A stretch of 64,000 bases of DNA from Gammaproteobacteria bacterium (GTDB taxonomy: Bacteria > Pseudomonadota > Gammaproteobacteria > JADZEE01). Numbering within the stretch: the stretch's first letter is position 1; each line of letters begins with the position of its first letter. Location: assembly GCA_020850735.1 (NCBI GenBank), contig JADZEE010000091.1:186001-250000 (forward strand), read 5' to 3'. The position numbers and the translations under genes are program-made. Shown one piece after another: positions 34,582-43,204 of the stretch. The notes beneath the pieces were generated by a model, which saw only the letters and a program-made list of their open reading frames with translations, was not told where the DNA came from and did not search any database.

Positions 34582-35925
34582 TCACGCCGGGGCGGCAGCC
34601 GGTACCGCAACGAAGCCGCTGCGCGCCTCGATACGCCGGTACAGCCAGCCGAGCCCGGCCCCACGGGCGACGAAGAACAGCATCAGCGCGAGCCACAAGC
34701 CGTGGTTTGCGAACGGACGCAGCAGCCACCAGGCGGGCAGGAACACGAGCAGCACCGCGATCAGCATGGTGTTGCGCATCTCGCGTCCGCGGGTCGCACC
34801 CACGTACACGCCGTCGAGCAGGTAGCACCACACGCACAGCAGCGGCGCCGCAATGATCCACGGCAGGTACTCGGCGGCGGCGGCACGCACGGCCGCCAGG
34901 TCCGTAAGCAGGGCGATGACGGCGTTGCCGCACCACGCATAGAAAACGACATAGACTGCCGCCGTCAGTGCGGCCCACACGCTCGCACCCGCGACGGCCC
35001 GGCGAAAAGCCAGCCGGTCACCGCGCCCGATCGCCCGTCCGGCCAGCGCCTCGGCCGCATGCGCGAACCCGTCCAGCCCGAGCGAGGTCAGCATCAGGAA
35101 TTTCAGCAGCACCGCGTTGGCGGCGAGCACGATGTCGCCGAGCCGTGCGCCCTGGCTGGTGAAAAACGCAAAGGTGCCCAGCAGCGCGACGGTTCGTACC
35201 AGGATGTCCCGGTTCAGACCCAGCATGCGCCGCCACGCGCCGGGATCGAGCACCAGGGTTCGTCGCCAGCGCCCGGGATACCGCGCCAGCATGCGGATGG
35301 CGAGCCCCAGGCCGAGCACGAACGCGCTGTACTGGGCGATGACCGAGGCCGCAGCGACGCCGACGATGTCGTAGCCCAGTCCGAACACGAACACGAAGTC
35401 GAGCACCACGTTGACGACGTTCATGGTGAGCATGACCACCAGCGGCCCGCGCGGATTCTGCATGCCGATGAACCAGCCCACCAGCACCAGCACCGACAGC
35501 ATCGCCGGTGCGCCCCAGATGGCGACGTCGAAGTAGCGTCGCGCGTGCCCGTGCACCTCGGCGCTGCCGTCGAGCAGCGCCAACCCCAGTGTCGCGAGCG
35601 GGGTCTGGAATATCAGCATCAGCGTGCCGAGCCCGAGCGCCAGCCCCAGCGCCTGCGCCAGCGCCGAGCGCAGCCGGTCGTGGTCCGCGTTCCCGTGCAG
35701 CTGGGCGACGATGCCGGTCGTGCCCATGCGCAGGAAGCCCAGACCCCAGTACAGAAAATCCAGGATGACGCTGGCGATGGCGACCCCGCCGAGATAGCTC
35801 GCCAGGCCCAGGTGGCCGATCACGCCGGTGTCGACCAGACCGAGCACCGCGACTGCCACGTTGGAGACGATGAGCGGCCAGGCGAGCCGCCAGGTTGCAC
35901 TGTGATCGATGTCGCGCCAGCGCAC
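34582..35925 (-). CDS. MATE family exporter, DinF-like
   Basis: From the GTG at 35925 the product is 447 aa, about the length of E. coli DinF. WRLAWPLIVSNVAVAVLGLV, DTGVIGHLGLASYLGGVAIA and GIVAQLHGNAD are DinF-type segments; twelve helices are expected. The frame stays open through an inverted-repeat element to an ATG at 36051, but that would add repeat-encoded residues, and the GTG start leaves the same 10-12 residues before the first helix as in DinF. It probably exports organic cations by Na+/H+ antiport. Confidence 0.85.
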   Translation of the reverse strand: MRWRDIDHSATWRLAWPLIVSNVAVAVLGLVDTGVIGHLGLASYLGGVAIASVILDFLYWGLGFLRMGTTGIVAQLHGNADHDRLRSALAQALGLALGLGTLMLIFQTPLATLGLALLDGSAEVHGHARRYFDVAIWGAPAMLSVLVLVGWFIGMQNPRGPLVVMLTMNVVNVVLDFVFVFGLGYDIVGVAAASVIAQYSAFVLGLGLAIRMLARYPGRWRRTLVLDPGAWRRMLGLNRDILVRTVALLGTFAFFTSQGARLGDIVLAANAVLLKFLMLTSLGLDGFAHAAEALAGRAIGRGDRLAFRRAVAGASVWAALTAAVYVVFYAWCGNAVIALLTDLAAVRAAAAEYLPWIIAAPLLCVWCYLLDGVYVGATRGREMRNTMLIAVLLVFLPAWWLLRPFANHGLWLALMLFFVARGAGLGWLYRRIEARSGFVAVPAAAPA

Positions 35926-35947
35926 GGCGACCGGCTCGGGCGGGCTC

Positions 35948-36034
35948 AAAACCGGGGTCAGAGTCGCATTGCCGGGCACCGTGGTCAGAACCTCGCAAGA
36001 GGAACGGCGAAAATGCGACTCTGACCCCGGTTTT
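35948..36034. repeat. 87-bp inverted-repeat (REP-like) element, copy 1
   Basis: A perfect 23-bp inverted repeat (arms 35948-35970 and 36012-36034; each contains GGGGTCAGAGTC / GACTCTGACCCC) encloses a 41-bp spacer. Copies 2 (60210) and 3 (61359) share the arms and a spacer motif like AGAGGAACGG. It sits in the 5' region of the MATE gene, just after the nitroreductase stop. Similar GGGTCAGAGTC repeats are known from memory to be widespread in proteobacteria and linked to Y1 (REP-associated) transposases; no such gene is in the window. Confidence 0.9.
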
Positions 36035-36047
36035 CGGCCCCGGTTGG

Positions 36048-36653
36048 TCATCGGCGCAGCGGGATGCCCCAGCCACCGTCGAAGAAGCTCTCGTCCAGCG
36101 GGCGGCGCTGGCGTGGTGCGAGCTCCCTGCCGGCGAGGTCCGCCGGCACGGCACCCTGGTCGACCTGGTAACCGATCGTCATCATCGCCATCGGTGCGTA
36201 GCGATCCGGGATGGAGAAGGCGGCGCGCAGACGCTCCGCGTCGAAGCCGCCCATCTGGTGCACCATGAGGCCGAGCTCGGTCGCCTGCACGCACAGGCTC
36301 ATGGCGGCAGCGCCGCTGTCGTAGGCACCCCAGCGGTTCGGCTTGTCGTTGGACGTGAAGCGTTGATCGCTACACACGGCCGCGAGCACCGGCGCGCGCT
36401 CGGCCCAGCGCTGATTGAGCTCGCCGAGGCACTCGAAGGCCCGCCGCCATGCTCCTTCGTCGCGGTTGCGATCCCAGAACAGGAAGCGCCAGGGCTGATC
36501 GCCGTAACACGAAGGCGCCCAGCGCGCCGCCTCGGCGAGGGCGACGAGGTCGTTGCGTGCGACCCCGCGGTCGCGATCGTAGGCGCGACCGCTCCAGCGG
36601 CGGGCGAGCAGGCGGTTGATGGCGGTCGCGGTATCGGCGTTTTTCTCGAACAT
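36048..36653 (-). CDS. Nitroreductase family protein
   Basis: The 201-aa flavoprotein has INRLLARRWSGRAYDRD, LAEAARWAPSCYGDQPWRFL and GFDAERLRAAFSIPDRYAPM with MMTIGYQ, the typical FMN-binding nitroreductase segments. It would reduce nitro compounds, quinones or similar with NAD(P)H. The ATG at 36653 is chosen because earlier in-frame residues are arginine-rich and unlike the family. Confidence 0.88.
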   Translation of the reverse strand: MFEKNADTATAINRLLARRWSGRAYDRDRGVARNDLVALAEAARWAPSCYGDQPWRFLFWDRNRDEGAWRRAFECLGELNQRWAERAPVLAAVCSDQRFTSNDKPNRWGAYDSGAAAMSLCVQATELGLMVHQMGGFDAERLRAAFSIPDRYAPMAMMTIGYQVDQGAVPADLAGRELAPRQRRPLDESFFDGGWGIPLRR

Positions 36654-36783
36654 GATGTTCCCGTGCTCAATCCGGCGCGCGGCGCGACTTGACGCTGCCG
36701 GGGGGCTCCCGGACACTGCGTTGCGATCGCCCGCGTCCCACCCGCACCGGGGCCGATCATAACAAGCAACGCAGACGCCGGCC

Positions 36784-37725
36784 TTGGCTGAAAAATCCGC
36801 CCACGCGACTCTCGCCGCGCTCGCGCGCAACATCGGCAGCGTCATCCGGGGCCAGCAGGCAACCCTGCGGCGACTGCTCGCCGCCTATGCCGCCGGCGGC
36901 CACGTGCTGCTCGAGGACTTCCCCGGCACCGGCAAGACGACCCTCGCCAAGGCGCTGGCGCGATCGATAGACGCCGATTTTCAACGCGTGCAGTTCACAC
37001 CCGATCTGCTGCCCTCCGACATCCTCGGTGTGTCCGTGTTCGATCAGCGCGAACAGGCATTCCGCCTGCACACGGGCCCGATCTTCACCACCATTCTGCT
37101 CGCCGACGAGATCAACCGCGCGTCTCCGCGCACCCAGTCCGCGCTGCTGGAGGCCATGGGCGAGGGCCAGGTGAGCCTGGACGGGGTGCGTCACGCGCTC
37201 GACGATATTTTTCTGGTCGTGGCCACCCAGAATCCGATCGAATTCCACGGCACCTACCCGCTGCCCGAGGCGCAGATGGACCGGTTCGCGCTGCGCCTGG
37301 ATCTGGGCTACGTCAGTGCCGAGGAGGAGGTCGGGATCCTCACCGACCAGAACCGGACGCACCCGCTCGCCGCGCTCACCCCGTGCGCCACGCGCGCCGA
37401 CGTGCTCGCACTGCGAACCGCCGTGACCGATGTGCGCGCGAGCGACGAGCTCAAGCGCTACGTCGTGGATCTCTGCGCCGCGACGCGCACCGCCCCCGGC
37501 GTCGTGGTCGGTGCGAGCCCGCGCGCCTCGCTGACGTTGTTGAAAGCCGCGCAGGCGCTGGCACTGTACGACGGACTCGATTTCGTCACCCCGGATCACG
37601 TCCACGAGCTCGCCGTGCCGGTGGTCGCGCACCGTCTCGTGCTCGATTCCCAGGCGCGCTTCGCCGGCACCACTGCGGAGGGGATCGTGCGCGAGCTGCT
37701 GCAACGGGTAGCTGTCCCCCGTTGA
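36784..37725 (+). CDS. MoxR family AAA+ ATPase
   Basis: The 313-aa protein has Walker A FPGTGKTTLAKALA (residues 47-60), MoxR segments FQRVQFTPDLLPSDILG, Walker B ILLADEINRASPRTQSALLE and sensor ATQNPIEFHGTYPLPEAQMD. MoxR ATPases act as chaperones for protein complexes, usually with VWA or DUF58 partners. The start codon is a TTG at 36784, with no clear ribosome site. It leads an operon with DUF58 and a transglutaminase-like gene. Confidence 0.93.
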   Translation: MAEKSAHATLAALARNIGSVIRGQQATLRRLLAAYAAGGHVLLEDFPGTGKTTLAKALARSIDADFQRVQFTPDLLPSDILGVSVFDQREQAFRLHTGPIFTTILLADEINRASPRTQSALLEAMGEGQVSLDGVRHALDDIFLVVATQNPIEFHGTYPLPEAQMDRFALRLDLGYVSAEEEVGILTDQNRTHPLAALTPCATRADVLALRTAVTDVRASDELKRYVVDLCAATRTAPGVVVGASPRASLTLLKAAQALALYDGLDFVTPDHVHELAVPVVAHRLVLDSQARFAGTTAEGIVRELLQRVAVPR

Positions 37726-37824
37726 CGGCCAACCCGCGCCGTCGCCGAGCCCGCCCTTGCATCGCGATCCCACACCGGCGCGCGGATCCCATGCTGCCCG
37801 GGACGCGTACGGCGACGGGCGAGC

Positions 37825-39195
37825 ATGCTGAGGCGCCGGCTTTTCCGCAATTTCCGCCGGGTCTACCGGCTGAGCCGCTGGTTCGCGCGGCGACTGACGG
37901 CAGCCGGACGCGCTTTCGGCGCCGCGTTTATCGGCGCCGCGGTGTTCGGCATCGACACCCGGCAGACGCTGGCGTTCCAGATTGCCGCGCTGCTGGCGGC
38001 TCTGCTCGCCGTGGCCGCAGGCGCGGGATTGTGGTACCGACCACGACTCACGCTGCGCCGGCGGCTGCCGCATTTCGTCACTGCCGGCACGCCCTGTCAC
38101 TACACGCTCTACGTGCGCAACGACGGCCGGCGCCTGGAGCAGGACCTGGTGCTGGTCGAGCAGCTGGTGACGCCGTTCCCGGAATACGACACGTTCGCGC
38201 AGATCCGGGAACGCGCGGTCGGAGGCCGCAACTGGTTCGACCGTTTCGTCGGCTACCCGCGCTGGCTGGACCTGGTACGCACACGCCGCGGCGCGGACAT
38301 CGACCGGGCCGTGCTGCCACCGTTGCCGGCGCGCGAAGAGCTGGCGGTGGAGATGGCGTTGCTGCCGGTGCGGCGCGGCTACGTCCACTTCGAAGCGACC
38401 TGGGTGTTGCGGCCCGATCCGCTCGGTCTGGTGAATGCCTGCGTGCGCCACGCGGGCCCGGAGACGCTGCTCGTGCTGCCGCGCCGCTACGCGGCCCCGC
38501 CGGTGCGCCATCCGGGCCGACGCCGCTACCAGCCGGGCGGCGAGGCGCTGGCGAGCTCGGTGGGTGAGTCACAGGAGTTCGCCGGCCTGCGCGAGTACCG
38601 GCCCGGTGATCCGATGCGCCACATTCACTGGCGCAGCTGGGCACGGCTCGGCAAACCGGTGGTCAAGGAGTTTCACGACGAGTTCTTCGACCGCAACGCG
38701 CTGGTCCTCGACACGTTCGCGCCGTCCGGCGGCGTCTGCTTCGAGGAAGCCGTGTCCCTGGCGGCCTCGTTCGCCTGCGCGGACTGGGGGCCGGACGCGC
38801 TGCTGGACCTGCTGTTCGTCGGCCCGGCGGCCGAGCGCTACACGGCCGGCCGGGGTCTGGCGGCGACCGCCGACATGCTCGAGGTGCTGGCTTGCGTCGA
38901 GCCTTGCGCCAACGAACCCTTCAACCGGCTCAGCGGGCTGGTGCTGGCACACGCGGCACAAATCTCCAGCGTGGTCATGGTGCTGCTCGGCTGGGATGGA
39001 CCGCGACGGCAGCTGGTACAGTCCCTGCGCGCCCTGCGGATTGCACCGCTGGTGCTCGTCGTTCACGAGCCGGGCGCCGATCCCCGCCAGGATCCCGGGC
39101 CGCTGGCGGATTGCCCCGACCGCCTGCTGGGCGTGACGCCCGGCGATGCGCAGCGCGTGCTCGCCGGCATGCGCGGGCCGCAGTACGCGCCATGA
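37825..39195 (+). CDS. DUF58 domain protein
   Basis: The 456-aa protein has two N-terminal hydrophobic segments (about residues 30-70), a large extracytoplasmic beta region and the DUF58 signature EFAGLREYRPGDPMRHIHWR followed by SWARLGKPVVKEF. DUF58 proteins are partners of MoxR ATPases and resemble VWA proteins. The stop overlaps the next start (ATGA). Role of the MoxR-DUF58-transglutaminase trio is unknown but it is widely conserved. Confidence 0.92.
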   Translation: MLRRRLFRNFRRVYRLSRWFARRLTAAGRAFGAAFIGAAVFGIDTRQTLAFQIAALLAALLAVAAGAGLWYRPRLTLRRRLPHFVTAGTPCHYTLYVRNDGRRLEQDLVLVEQLVTPFPEYDTFAQIRERAVGGRNWFDRFVGYPRWLDLVRTRRGADIDRAVLPPLPAREELAVEMALLPVRRGYVHFEATWVLRPDPLGLVNACVRHAGPETLLVLPRRYAAPPVRHPGRRRYQPGGEALASSVGESQEFAGLREYRPGDPMRHIHWRSWARLGKPVVKEFHDEFFDRNALVLDTFAPSGGVCFEEAVSLAASFACADWGPDALLDLLFVGPAAERYTAGRGLAATADMLEVLACVEPCANEPFNRLSGLVLAHAAQISSVVMVLLGWDGPRRQLVQSLRALRIAPLVLVVHEPGADPRQDPGPLADCPDRLLGVTPGDAQRVLAGMRGPQYAP

Positions 39196-41168
39196 GTTTG
39201 CGACCGCCGCCGTTCGCGCTCGCCGCAGCGCTGCTCGTGTGGGGCGTTCAGACCGCACACCTGCCCTCGGCCCTGGGCATGGCCGCAGTGCTCGAGGGCG
39301 CGCGCCTGGTGCGCTGGCGCTGGGACATCAGCGACGCGGACTTCAACCGCATCGCCGATTTCTCCAGCCTGGGATTCCTGCTGCTGGTCGTCTACCAGTT
39401 CAGCAATCGCGGTCTGCATGGCATCTACGTGCTGCTCGAGCTGGCACCCTACGTGCTGTTCCTGCTCATGGTCGCCCAGGCGTACAGTCGCCGCGGCCGG
39501 CTGCGGATGAGCGCCCTGTTCGTGAGTCTGCGCAGGCGTCCGGACGAGCCCGCCCATGCCGACGATCGCGACGTCGATCTCGGTTACGCCTACGCGCTGG
39601 GATGTCTGGTGGCCGCGGCCGCGGGGGTGCGCGGGCCCTTTTTCCTGCCCGCCGCCTGCGTCGTGCTCGCCTGGCTGCTGTGGCCCGTGCGCCCGCGCCG
39701 GTTCGGTCGCGGGACCTGGCTGGCGACGCTCGGGCTGGCCGTGAGCCTGGGTTACGCAGGCCAGCTCGGCGTGCGTGAGATGCAGCAGGTGCTGGAGCGT
39801 GCCGCGCTCGCCCTGCTCGGGGACTTCATGTGGGCGGACACCGATCCGGATCGCACCACCACCGCGATCGGCGAGATCGGGCGGCTGAAGCTCTCGGATC
39901 GGATCCGCATTCGAGTGCGGCCGCTCGGTGGATCGCTGCCGCGACCGCTGCTGTTGCGGGAAGCCGCCTACGACAGCTTCGAGTTCGGCAACTGGAAAAC
40001 CAGCGCGAGCGGGTTCACCGCCATCGACGCACTGCCGGGCACGCGGACCTGGCCGCTCGCGAACGCGGCCTCCGCGAAGACGGCAGTGCTCGTCTCGCTG
40101 CCGTTTCGGCGTGAGCTGTCGATTACGCCGCTGCCGTACGGCAGCGTGCGCGTAACCGCTCCCCAGGGCCTGGAGCTCAAGCACAACGTCTATGGCGCGG
40201 TCACGCTGGAGATACCGCCGGGGCAGGTGCATTACCGCGTGGATTTCGCCGCCGACGCGCCGAACGGGGCACCCGCACGCACCCCTGATCGGGTGCTGCC
40301 GGGCGCTTACGCGGACGATTTCACGCTCATCGCCTACGAGCTGGGATTGCCGGGCAAGCCCGCGACCGAGGTGATCGAGCGGATCCGGGCTTTCTTCGCG
40401 CGCGATTTCCGCTATTCCCTGGTCCAGCGCGGCACCTGGCCGGGACGAATGCCCCTGACGCACTTCCTGCGCCGGGACCGCAAGGGCCACTGCGAGTACT
40501 TCGCCAGCGCCACCGTTCTGCTGCTGCGCGCTGGCGGCGTGCCGGCCCGCTACGCGGTCGGCTACGCCGTGAACGAGTGGAGCGGCCTGGAAAGGCAGTA
40601 CATCGCGCGCGCCCGGCATGCACACGCCTGGGCCGAAGCATGGGTTGGCGATCGCTGGCAGGTGGTCGATACCACGCCGGCGGTGTGGGCCGAGCGCGAG
40701 CAGGAAAACGCTTCGGTCATCGAACCACTGCTCGACGCGTGGTCCTGGCTCGCCTACCGGATCGATCGCATCCGCGCCGGCGAGTCCGGGCTCGAGGATT
40801 ACTACCCCGTGGCGCTGGCGGCGCTCATCGCCCTGCTCGCCTGGCGCCTGTCACGGCGACCGCGGTTCGAGCGCGCGGCCGACATCGCGCCCGCGGACCG
40901 CGTCCGCCCGGGCGTCGGCCTGGACTCCGAATTCACCGCACTGGTCGCACGCCTGGACGCACTGGGTTACAAGCTGCGTCCCGGCGAGCCGCTCGGCGCC
41001 TGGCTGCGGCGCCTGCGCAGTACGCAGGCCGATCTGCCGGTGCTCGCGCATCTGCACGAGCTGATGCTGTTGCACTACCGGCTGCGCTTCGATCCGCAGG
41101 GACTGGACGCCGAGGCACGCCGGCGCTTGCGGGATACCGTCGCATCCCGGCTCGCGGAGTTGGGTTGA
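39192..41168 (+). CDS. TgpA-like transglutaminase-domain membrane protein
   Basis: The 658-aa protein has an N-terminal multi-helix membrane part (about residues 1-215), a periplasmic region with a transglutaminase-like domain whose triad is Cys433 (KGHCEYFAS), His about 477 (RHAHAWAE) and Asp about 492 (VVDTTP), a further transmembrane helix near 540, and a C-terminal DUF4129-like tail. P. aeruginosa TgpA has the same plan. It is translationally coupled to the DUF58 gene. Confidence 0.92.
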   Translation: MSLRPPPFALAAALLVWGVQTAHLPSALGMAAVLEGARLVRWRWDISDADFNRIADFSSLGFLLLVVYQFSNRGLHGIYVLLELAPYVLFLLMVAQAYSRRGRLRMSALFVSLRRRPDEPAHADDRDVDLGYAYALGCLVAAAAGVRGPFFLPAACVVLAWLLWPVRPRRFGRGTWLATLGLAVSLGYAGQLGVREMQQVLERAALALLGDFMWADTDPDRTTTAIGEIGRLKLSDRIRIRVRPLGGSLPRPLLLREAAYDSFEFGNWKTSASGFTAIDALPGTRTWPLANAASAKTAVLVSLPFRRELSITPLPYGSVRVTAPQGLELKHNVYGAVTLEIPPGQVHYRVDFAADAPNGAPARTPDRVLPGAYADDFTLIAYELGLPGKPATEVIERIRAFFARDFRYSLVQRGTWPGRMPLTHFLRRDRKGHCEYFASATVLLLRAGGVPARYAVGYAVNEWSGLERQYIARARHAHAWAEAWVGDRWQVVDTTPAVWAEREQENASVIEPLLDAWSWLAYRIDRIRAGESGLEDYYPVALAALIALLAWRLSRRPRFERAADIAPADRVRPGVGLDSEFTALVARLDALGYKLRPGEPLGAWLRRLRSTQADLPVLAHLHELMLLHYRLRFDPQGLDAEARRRLRDTVASRLAELG

Positions 41169-41245
41169 GCCGGGGGGCTGCGGACCGGGTTCGGTGATTG
41201 CCGCCGGAGAACTGATTTCCCGCTGGTCCCGAACCGGACGCCGCG

Positions 41246-41971
41246 CTAACGCGACGGTTGCGCGAGCGCTTCGTCGAGGACCCGGCGTTCGCGTGGCGGA
41301 ATGTCCGGCTGCGCCAGCCGCGCCTCGACATCCGCGCGCGTGACCATGTCATGGAACAGCAGTCGACGCTTCTCCTCCGGCGCCACGCCCCGATGCGCGA
41401 GCAGCGCCGTCGCCGGCATCAGACCGCTGCGGACCATCAGCATGATCTCGTCGGCGATGCCCCGCAGCACTTCGTACTCCGGACGCAGACGCATTTCCAT
41501 CAACTCGGGCGAAGCGAGATGATTCTCGTACACCGCGCGCATCTCGAGCTTGTAGCTGCCGATCATTACCGGATTGATGGTCGCTTCGATCTGGGACTCG
41601 ATGTGGTTCAGCCTGCTCACAACCAGGTCCGCAACGCTGTCCGCGTCGGTACCGTGACTCAGTACGCGGTAGATCTCGACCACGTTGTCAATGGATAGCT
41701 GCTGATAGATGTCGTTGATGAACAGATAGTTGCGTTCACCCATCAAAGCTTCGTAGGCGGCAAAACCGAGCGCGGCCAGGATCCGCGGCGCCGGTGCGGT
41801 ATCGGCGTTGAAACCGACCGCGCACACGAGCTGGGCGACGTTCAGACCGAAGCGCTGGGCGATCAGCGCCAGACGCCGGTCGTGGTCCACGCCGCCGGGC
41901 ATCGGGATGCGCGCGAGCTGCGCCCCGAGATCGGTCGCCTGGACTCTCAACAATCGTTCAAACGGGTGCAC
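41246..41971 (-). CDS. Hypothetical protein, unrecognised
   Basis: The 241-aa protein is soluble, mostly helical, with no signal peptide. Notable segments are NYLFINDIYQQLSIDNVVEI, DSVADLVVSRLNHIESQIEA, EYEVLRGIADEIMLMVRSGL and RLLFHDMVTRADVEARLAQP. No catalytic motif or family could be recognised. It is preceded by an unusually AT-rich spacer (41972-42055) suggestive of a promoter and has no obvious operon partner. Start at the ATG at 41971. Confidence 0.65.
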   Translation of the reverse strand: MHPFERLLRVQATDLGAQLARIPMPGGVDHDRRLALIAQRFGLNVAQLVCAVGFNADTAPAPRILAALGFAAYEALMGERNYLFINDIYQQLSIDNVVEIYRVLSHGTDADSVADLVVSRLNHIESQIEATINPVMIGSYKLEMRAVYENHLASPELMEMRLRPEYEVLRGIADEIMLMVRSGLMPATALLAHRGVAPEEKRRLLFHDMVTRADVEARLAQPDIPPRERRVLDEALAQPSR

Positions 41972-42055
41972 CGCCGTGTCCGCCCCGGTTCTGCCGGATT
42001 ACCTAGAAAAAACCTAATGACTACTCTGTAACTTACTGAACATACAATAATGGTT

Positions 42056-42679
42056 TTACCACCAAACCTGCAATGTCCCGGCTTCGACGCGAGCTTCGAG
42101 GTGAGCCAGGGGCCGATCACCAACGGCCACGCAGGCACCGGTGGCCAGGTCGAATTCCCAGCCGTGTCCGGGGCAGCGCAGCCGGTTGCCGGCCTGCGCC
42201 AGCGCGGGCATGTTGGTGCCCTGGTGCGGGCAGCGACTGTCCCACGCGCGGATATCGTCACCATCCCGGTACACGAACAGCTCGCGCCCGGCGCAGGCGA
42301 GCCGGGTCGTGCCCGGTTTCAGCTCGGCGAGGGTCGCGACCGCGTGCCAGCCGGCGGTGGTCCCGAGCGCCGTGGCGGCGAACTCGGGCAGATCGAGGGC
42401 TAGCAGCTGGTCGACGGCCCAGACGATGCGCGTCAGACCGAGCGCCGGAAAGGCCGTGAGCAGGGCGTCGAGGATCTCGTCGGCGCTCGCCCCGGCACGC
42501 AGCGCGCGCAGGACGTATTGGCGGAAGCCCTTCTCGGTCTGTGCCGACACCTTGGTGATGACCGATATCAGCGCCCGCGTCTTGGCATCGAGGTGGCCGC
42601 CACTGGACTTGAGAAAGGCGAAGTAGTGCGCCATCGCCTCGGGGCGGACCTTGAGCAGATAATCCAGCGCTTCGCTCAT
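42056..42679 (-). CDS. Fusion of AhpD/CMD-like domain with a Rieske [2Fe-2S] domain
   Basis: The 207-aa protein has an N-terminal all-helical domain (residues 1-95: YLLKVRPEAMAHYFAFLKSS, TRALISVITKVSAQTEKGFR, GASADEILDALLTAFPALGL) like carboxymuconolactone decarboxylase/AhpD proteins, but without the CxxC pair. The C-terminal half is a Rieske ferredoxin-type domain with Cys150-x-His152 (SRCPHQG) and Cys169-xx-His172 (RCPGHGWEF). It is cytoplasmic. Such a fusion suggests an electron carrier for a dioxygenase-like or redox partner (inference). Confidence 0.85.
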   Translation of the reverse strand: MSEALDYLLKVRPEAMAHYFAFLKSSGGHLDAKTRALISVITKVSAQTEKGFRQYVLRALRAGASADEILDALLTAFPALGLTRIVWAVDQLLALDLPEFAATALGTTAGWHAVATLAELKPGTTRLACAGRELFVYRDGDDIRAWDSRCPHQGTNMPALAQAGNRLRCPGHGWEFDLATGACVAVGDRPLAHLEARVEAGTLQVWW

Positions 42680-42743
42680 GCACGACCCCTGACGAAATCC
42701 AAGAGCGCCCGGAATCTCCCGGCCCGGCGGCGCGACCGCCCCT

Positions 42744-43202
42744 TCATTCTGCCACGCCCACAGCCGCCGTCAGGCGTACTTCGCGACCGTCGCGCACCAC
42801 CGCGGCCAGCGCCGCCGCGTCGAGCGTGAGCGTCCGGCGCTCGTAATCGGGATGAATGAACATGACGTACAAGCGGTCATCGGCACCGAGTGACAGGCGC
42901 CGGCTGGGCGCGCGCAACCCGCGGCGCTCGGTGACCGTGATGACGCCGGTGCGCAGCTCCGCGACGCCTGCCGGGGTATCCGGCCGTTGGGTGCAGGCCG
43001 AGCGCACCCCCTTGCGGGTACAGACCGCCCGCACGCCGGCGACCGGCTTGCCGCTGCGCGCGTCCAGCAATGAGAAACGCAGGCGCACGACCCCGGCGAT
43101 CTCCTCGCGACCCGCGAACCAGCCCGCCCGCTCGCCGAGCAGCCCCGCGGTGACGAGCATGCCGAATGCCAGGGCGCCGATGAGACCGGTGCGCAGGCGC
43201 AT
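42744..43202 (-). CDS. Membrane-anchored beta-sandwich protein of unknown function
   Basis: The 152-aa protein has an N-terminal anchor or signal (LIGALAFGMLVTAGLLG) and a domain starting VRLRFSLLDARSGKPVAGVR, reminiscent of carboxypeptidase-regulatory-like or transthyretin-type folds, with two Cys at CTRKGVRSACTQ. No specific family is claimed. Its ATG lies 2 bp from the left end of repeat copy D, so its ribosome-binding region is inside the repeat. Confidence 0.65.
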   Translation of the reverse strand: MRLRTGLIGALAFGMLVTAGLLGERAGWFAGREEIAGVVRLRFSLLDARSGKPVAGVRAVCTRKGVRSACTQRPDTPAGVAELRTGVITVTERRGLRAPSRRLSLGADDRLYVMFIHPDYERRTLTLDAAALAAVVRDGREVRLTAAVGVAE

Positions 43203-43204
43203 GT

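Noticed and set aside
32913-34856. A 647-residue plus-strand frame starting in the AT-rich island
   Set aside because: After the first 50 residues it is antisense to the O-antigen ligase and becomes low-complexity; only the short start was kept as a possible remnant.
34582-36051. ATG at 36051 as start of the MATE exporter
   Set aside because: It would translate the inverted-repeat element into the N-terminus; the GTG at 35925 gives the normal DinF-like length.
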